From Candidatus Bipolaricaulis sibiricus (GTDB taxonomy: Bacteria; Bipolaricaulota; Bipolaricaulia; Bipolaricaulales; Bipolaricaulaceae): DNA of 64,000 nt. Every line of letters starts with the position of its first letter. The stretch's first letter is position 1. Shown here one piece after another: positions 62,437 through 64,000 of this stretch. Location of the stretch: positions 248,001 to 312,000 of the forward strand of contig CP034928.1 of assembly GCA_004102645.1 (NCBI GenBank). Direction: 5' to 3'. Both the position numbers and the translations under genes were made by a program. The notes below the pieces were generated by a model, which saw only the letters and a program-made list of their open reading frames with translations, was not told where the DNA came from and made no database searches.

Positions 62437-63417
62437 ATGACGACACCCACGCGCAACCTGGCTCTGGAACTTGTCCGCGTGACAGAGGCCGCAGCTATGG
62501 CGGCGGGGCGGTTCATGGGTCGGGGCGACAAGGCGGCTGCGGACCAGGCTGCGGTCGAGGCGATGCGGTTCATGCTCGCCAGCGTCGAGATGGACGGGAT
62601 CGTCGTCATCGGAGAGGGGGAGAAGGACGAGGCCCCCATGCTCTACAACGGGGAGCGCGTCGGCACGGGAGCCCTGCCCAAGGTGGACATCGCGGTGGAC
62701 CCGATCGACGGGACCCGCCCGCTGGCTACGGGAAACCTGAACGCGATTTCCACCGTGGCGATCGCCCCGCGGGGAACGATGTTCGATCCTGGACCGTTCG
62801 TGTACATGGACAAGCTCGCCGTGGGCCCGGCCGCAAAGGGGAAGGTGGACATCACCGCCCCGGTGGACGCGAACCTCGCTGCCGTCGCCCGGGCCAAAGG
62901 AGATCGCGTCGAGGACCTCACGGTGATCATCCTCGACCGCCCCCGCCACGAGCGGCTCATCGCCGACGTCCGTCGGTGCCGGGCCCGGATCCGGCTCATT
63001 CCCGACGGCGACGTGGCGGCAGCGCTCATGACGGCGTGGCCGGAGTCAGGGATCGACGTCCTCCTCGGGATCGGGGGGACGCCGGAGGGCGTCCTCGCCG
63101 CGTGTGCGCTGCGGGCGATGGGGGGAGAGATCCAGGGGAGGCTTGTGGCTCGGGACGAGGACGAGCTCCGCCGCGGCCGCGATCTCGGCTACGACTTCGA
63201 CAGGATCCTGACGATGGACGACCTCGTGGCCTCGGACGATGTGTGCTTTGCCGCCACCGGGATCACCGACGGAGAGCTCCTGCGCGGGGTGAAATACTCC
63301 GGCGGCGGGGCGACCACGGATAGCCTCGTCGTGCGCGGGCTGTCCGGCACCGTGCGTCAGGTGCGGGCCACGCACCGGCTGGAGAAGCTGAACCGGATCA
63401 GTTCGATTCCGTACTAG
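62437..63417 (+). CDS. glpX: Class II fructose-1,6-bisphosphatase
   Basis: A 326-aa GlpX-type phosphatase of gluconeogenesis that cleaves fructose 1,6-bisphosphate. Motifs include GRGDKAAADQAAVEAMR (about residues 28-44), IGEGEKDEAPML (about 56-67), the metal and phosphate site DIAVDPIDGTRPLATG (about 84-99) and GIGGTPEGVLAACAL (about 208-222). ATG at 62437 is the standard start for the family and lies just after a near-leaderless promoter. No partner gene is directly coupled. With the transaldolase it points to sugar-phosphate interconversion. Confidence 0.96.
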   Translation: MTTPTRNLALELVRVTEAAAMAAGRFMGRGDKAAADQAAVEAMRFMLASVEMDGIVVIGEGEKDEAPMLYNGERVGTGALPKVDIAVDPIDGTRPLATGNLNAISTVAIAPRGTMFDPGPFVYMDKLAVGPAAKGKVDITAPVDANLAAVARAKGDRVEDLTVIILDRPRHERLIADVRRCRARIRLIPDGDVAAALMTAWPESGIDVLLGIGGTPEGVLAACALRAMGGEIQGRLVARDEDELRRGRDLGYDFDRILTMDDLVASDDVCFAATGITDGELLRGVKYSGGGATTDSLVVRGLSGTVRQVRATHRLEKLNRISSIPY

Positions 63418-63490
63418 CAGCCAGTGTGAGAACTGCCCGCGGGGCCTTCGGCCACGCGGAGACCGGATCCCCGCCGGAAGCAGGTTCTCT

Positions 63491-63617
63491 ACCGCTGAGC
63501 ACGCGGGGATCGCGGAGGAACCCTGGACCCCCTTCACCACGAAGGTCACCCAGGGATCGTGGGTGTCAAGTCCCAGGGCCTGAGGTCGCCCCCTCCTTGG
63601 TTGCCGTTGTGTCCTGG
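63491..63617. repeat. Degenerate inverted-repeat element
   Basis: It begins ACCGCTGAGCACGCGG, has left arm CACCACGAAGGTCACCCAGG (63535-63554), a GGGTGTCAAGTCCC core, and a right arm CTCCTTGGTTGCCGTTGTGT near 63593. It is one of five similar elements in the window. Its right part overlaps the end of the DUF454 gene. Confidence 0.45.
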
Positions 63618-64000
63618 TCCGTGGGTGGTCGGTTCTGTGGGCGACCTCGAGCCCGGGTGGGGAGGCGAAGGATGTGCCACGTCGTCCCGAGGGCCATCGC
63701 TCCGATGAGGACGCGCAGCCACGTCGCGCGGGCGAAAAACGTCGCGGAGAATGCCACCGAACCCCAAATGAAGGCCAGGGTAGCGGCCTTCCACGTCCAG
63801 GGAAGCCCCCGCCCTGCCTCGTAGTCACGGATGTACCGCCCGAACAGGCGGTTCTCGAGGAGCCACGTGTGAAGGCGCGGCGAGCTGCGGGCGAAGCACC
63901 ACGCGGCCGCAAGAAGGAACGGCGTCGCCGGCAGGACGGGCAGGATCCAGCCAAGGATTGCCAGGCCCACGCCGAGGAGTCCACAGGAGGCGAGGAGGAG
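63566..64000 (-). CDS. YbaN/DUF454 family membrane protein (5' partial at the window end)
   Basis: A small membrane protein of the DUF454 (YbaN-like) family. The frame is open to base 64000 and the residues before the GTG at 63970 (CGLLG) also fit the family, so the start lies outside the window. GWILPVLPATPFLLAAAWCF near the start is the family core, FARSSPRLHTWLLENRLFG follows, and two to three membrane helices are present. The last 30 residues are hydrophilic and unlike the rest; they are encoded by the right arm of a repeat element. The function is unknown. Confidence 0.8.
   Translation of the reverse strand, partial: LLLASCGLLGVGLAILGWILPVLPATPFLLAAAWCFARSSPRLHTWLLENRLFGRYIRDYEAGRGLPWTWKAATLAFIWGSVAFSATFFARATWLRVLIGAMALGTTWHILRLPTRARGRPQNRPPTDQDTTATKEGATSGPGT

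Noticed and set aside
1-64000. CRISPR array or rRNA/tRNA genes
   Set aside because: No regularly spaced repeats, ribosomal RNA conserved blocks or complete tRNA cloverleafs were seen.

Overview
The window is a gene-dense, GC-rich bacterial chromosome segment. Genes are packed in runs that share 4-base stop/start overlaps (ATGA or GTGA), GTG and TTG starts are common, and clear GGAGG ribosome sites precede many genes. TGA ends many intact genes, so the standard code applies. No rRNA, tRNA, CRISPR array or intact transposase was recognised. A tungsten-type aldehyde:ferredoxin oxidoreductase, a TreT-type trehalose synthase, MobB and many lipoproteins and secreted proteins fit an uncultured, probably anaerobic and possibly thermophilic, deep-branching lineage. 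A relative of Bipolaricaulota/Acetothermia is a guess from gene content, not a demonstrated placement.

Layout. 1-3445: an operon with an adenylate-forming ligase (cut by the window edge), a small unknown protein and a GMC-type flavoprotein. 3446-7102: a lipase-like hydrolase, a GYD-domain protein, a putative zinc protease and a lipoprotein. 7271-14417: a five-gene overlapping run, uvrA, rmuC, aldehyde oxidoreductase, metallophosphoesterase and a ParB-like protein. 14524-15747: a cysteine-rich, probable outer-membrane barrel. 15834-22635: a creatininase-family enzyme on the minus strand, then a plus-strand run with a beta-helix surface protein, a HAD phosphatase, an unusual FtsZ, a PKD-domain lipoprotein and an M1-type peptidase. 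22632-25652: a polar amino-acid ABC importer. 25723-28509: a LemA/DUF2207 operon interrupted by one in-frame TGA. 28848-35701: a TalC-type transaldolase, an isolated GreA N-terminal domain, an EamA transporter, a secreted glycosidase-like protein, and a P1 peptidase/glutamine synthetase operon. 35858-41016: an ABC-2 exporter, a baeRF protein, TreT, and a chimeric ORF made by a 299-base duplication of the ABC-2 permease. 41163-48760: an SLC13-type transporter, a WD40 protein, a PaaK-like ligase with an acyltransferase and a HIT protein, a small membrane protein and a GNAT enzyme. 48761-53982: repeat-rich intergenic DNA around a subtilisin-like lipoprotein, a Nudix hydrolase and a Vgb/PEGA surface protein, plus remnants of mobile or toxin genes. 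53983-64000: panB, an MscS channel, mutY, mobB, an MFS transporter, an alkyltransferase-like protein, a GAF-PAS-GGDEF cyclase, a C39-like peptidase, glpX and a DUF454 protein cut by the window end.

The observations most worth following are: (1) FtsZ carries an extra N-terminal domain that, by eye, resembles DnaA domain I; (2) a 299-base, nearly identical duplication fuses part of an ABC-2 permease to the start of a small membrane protein; (3) DUF2207 is split by a single in-frame TGA; (4) a secreted barrel has five vicinal Cys-Cys pairs; (5) a GreA coiled coil stands alone with its catalytic acidic tip; and (6) several genes start at or very near the predicted transcription start with no ribosome site. 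All homology calls were made by eye from motifs; no database search was run.
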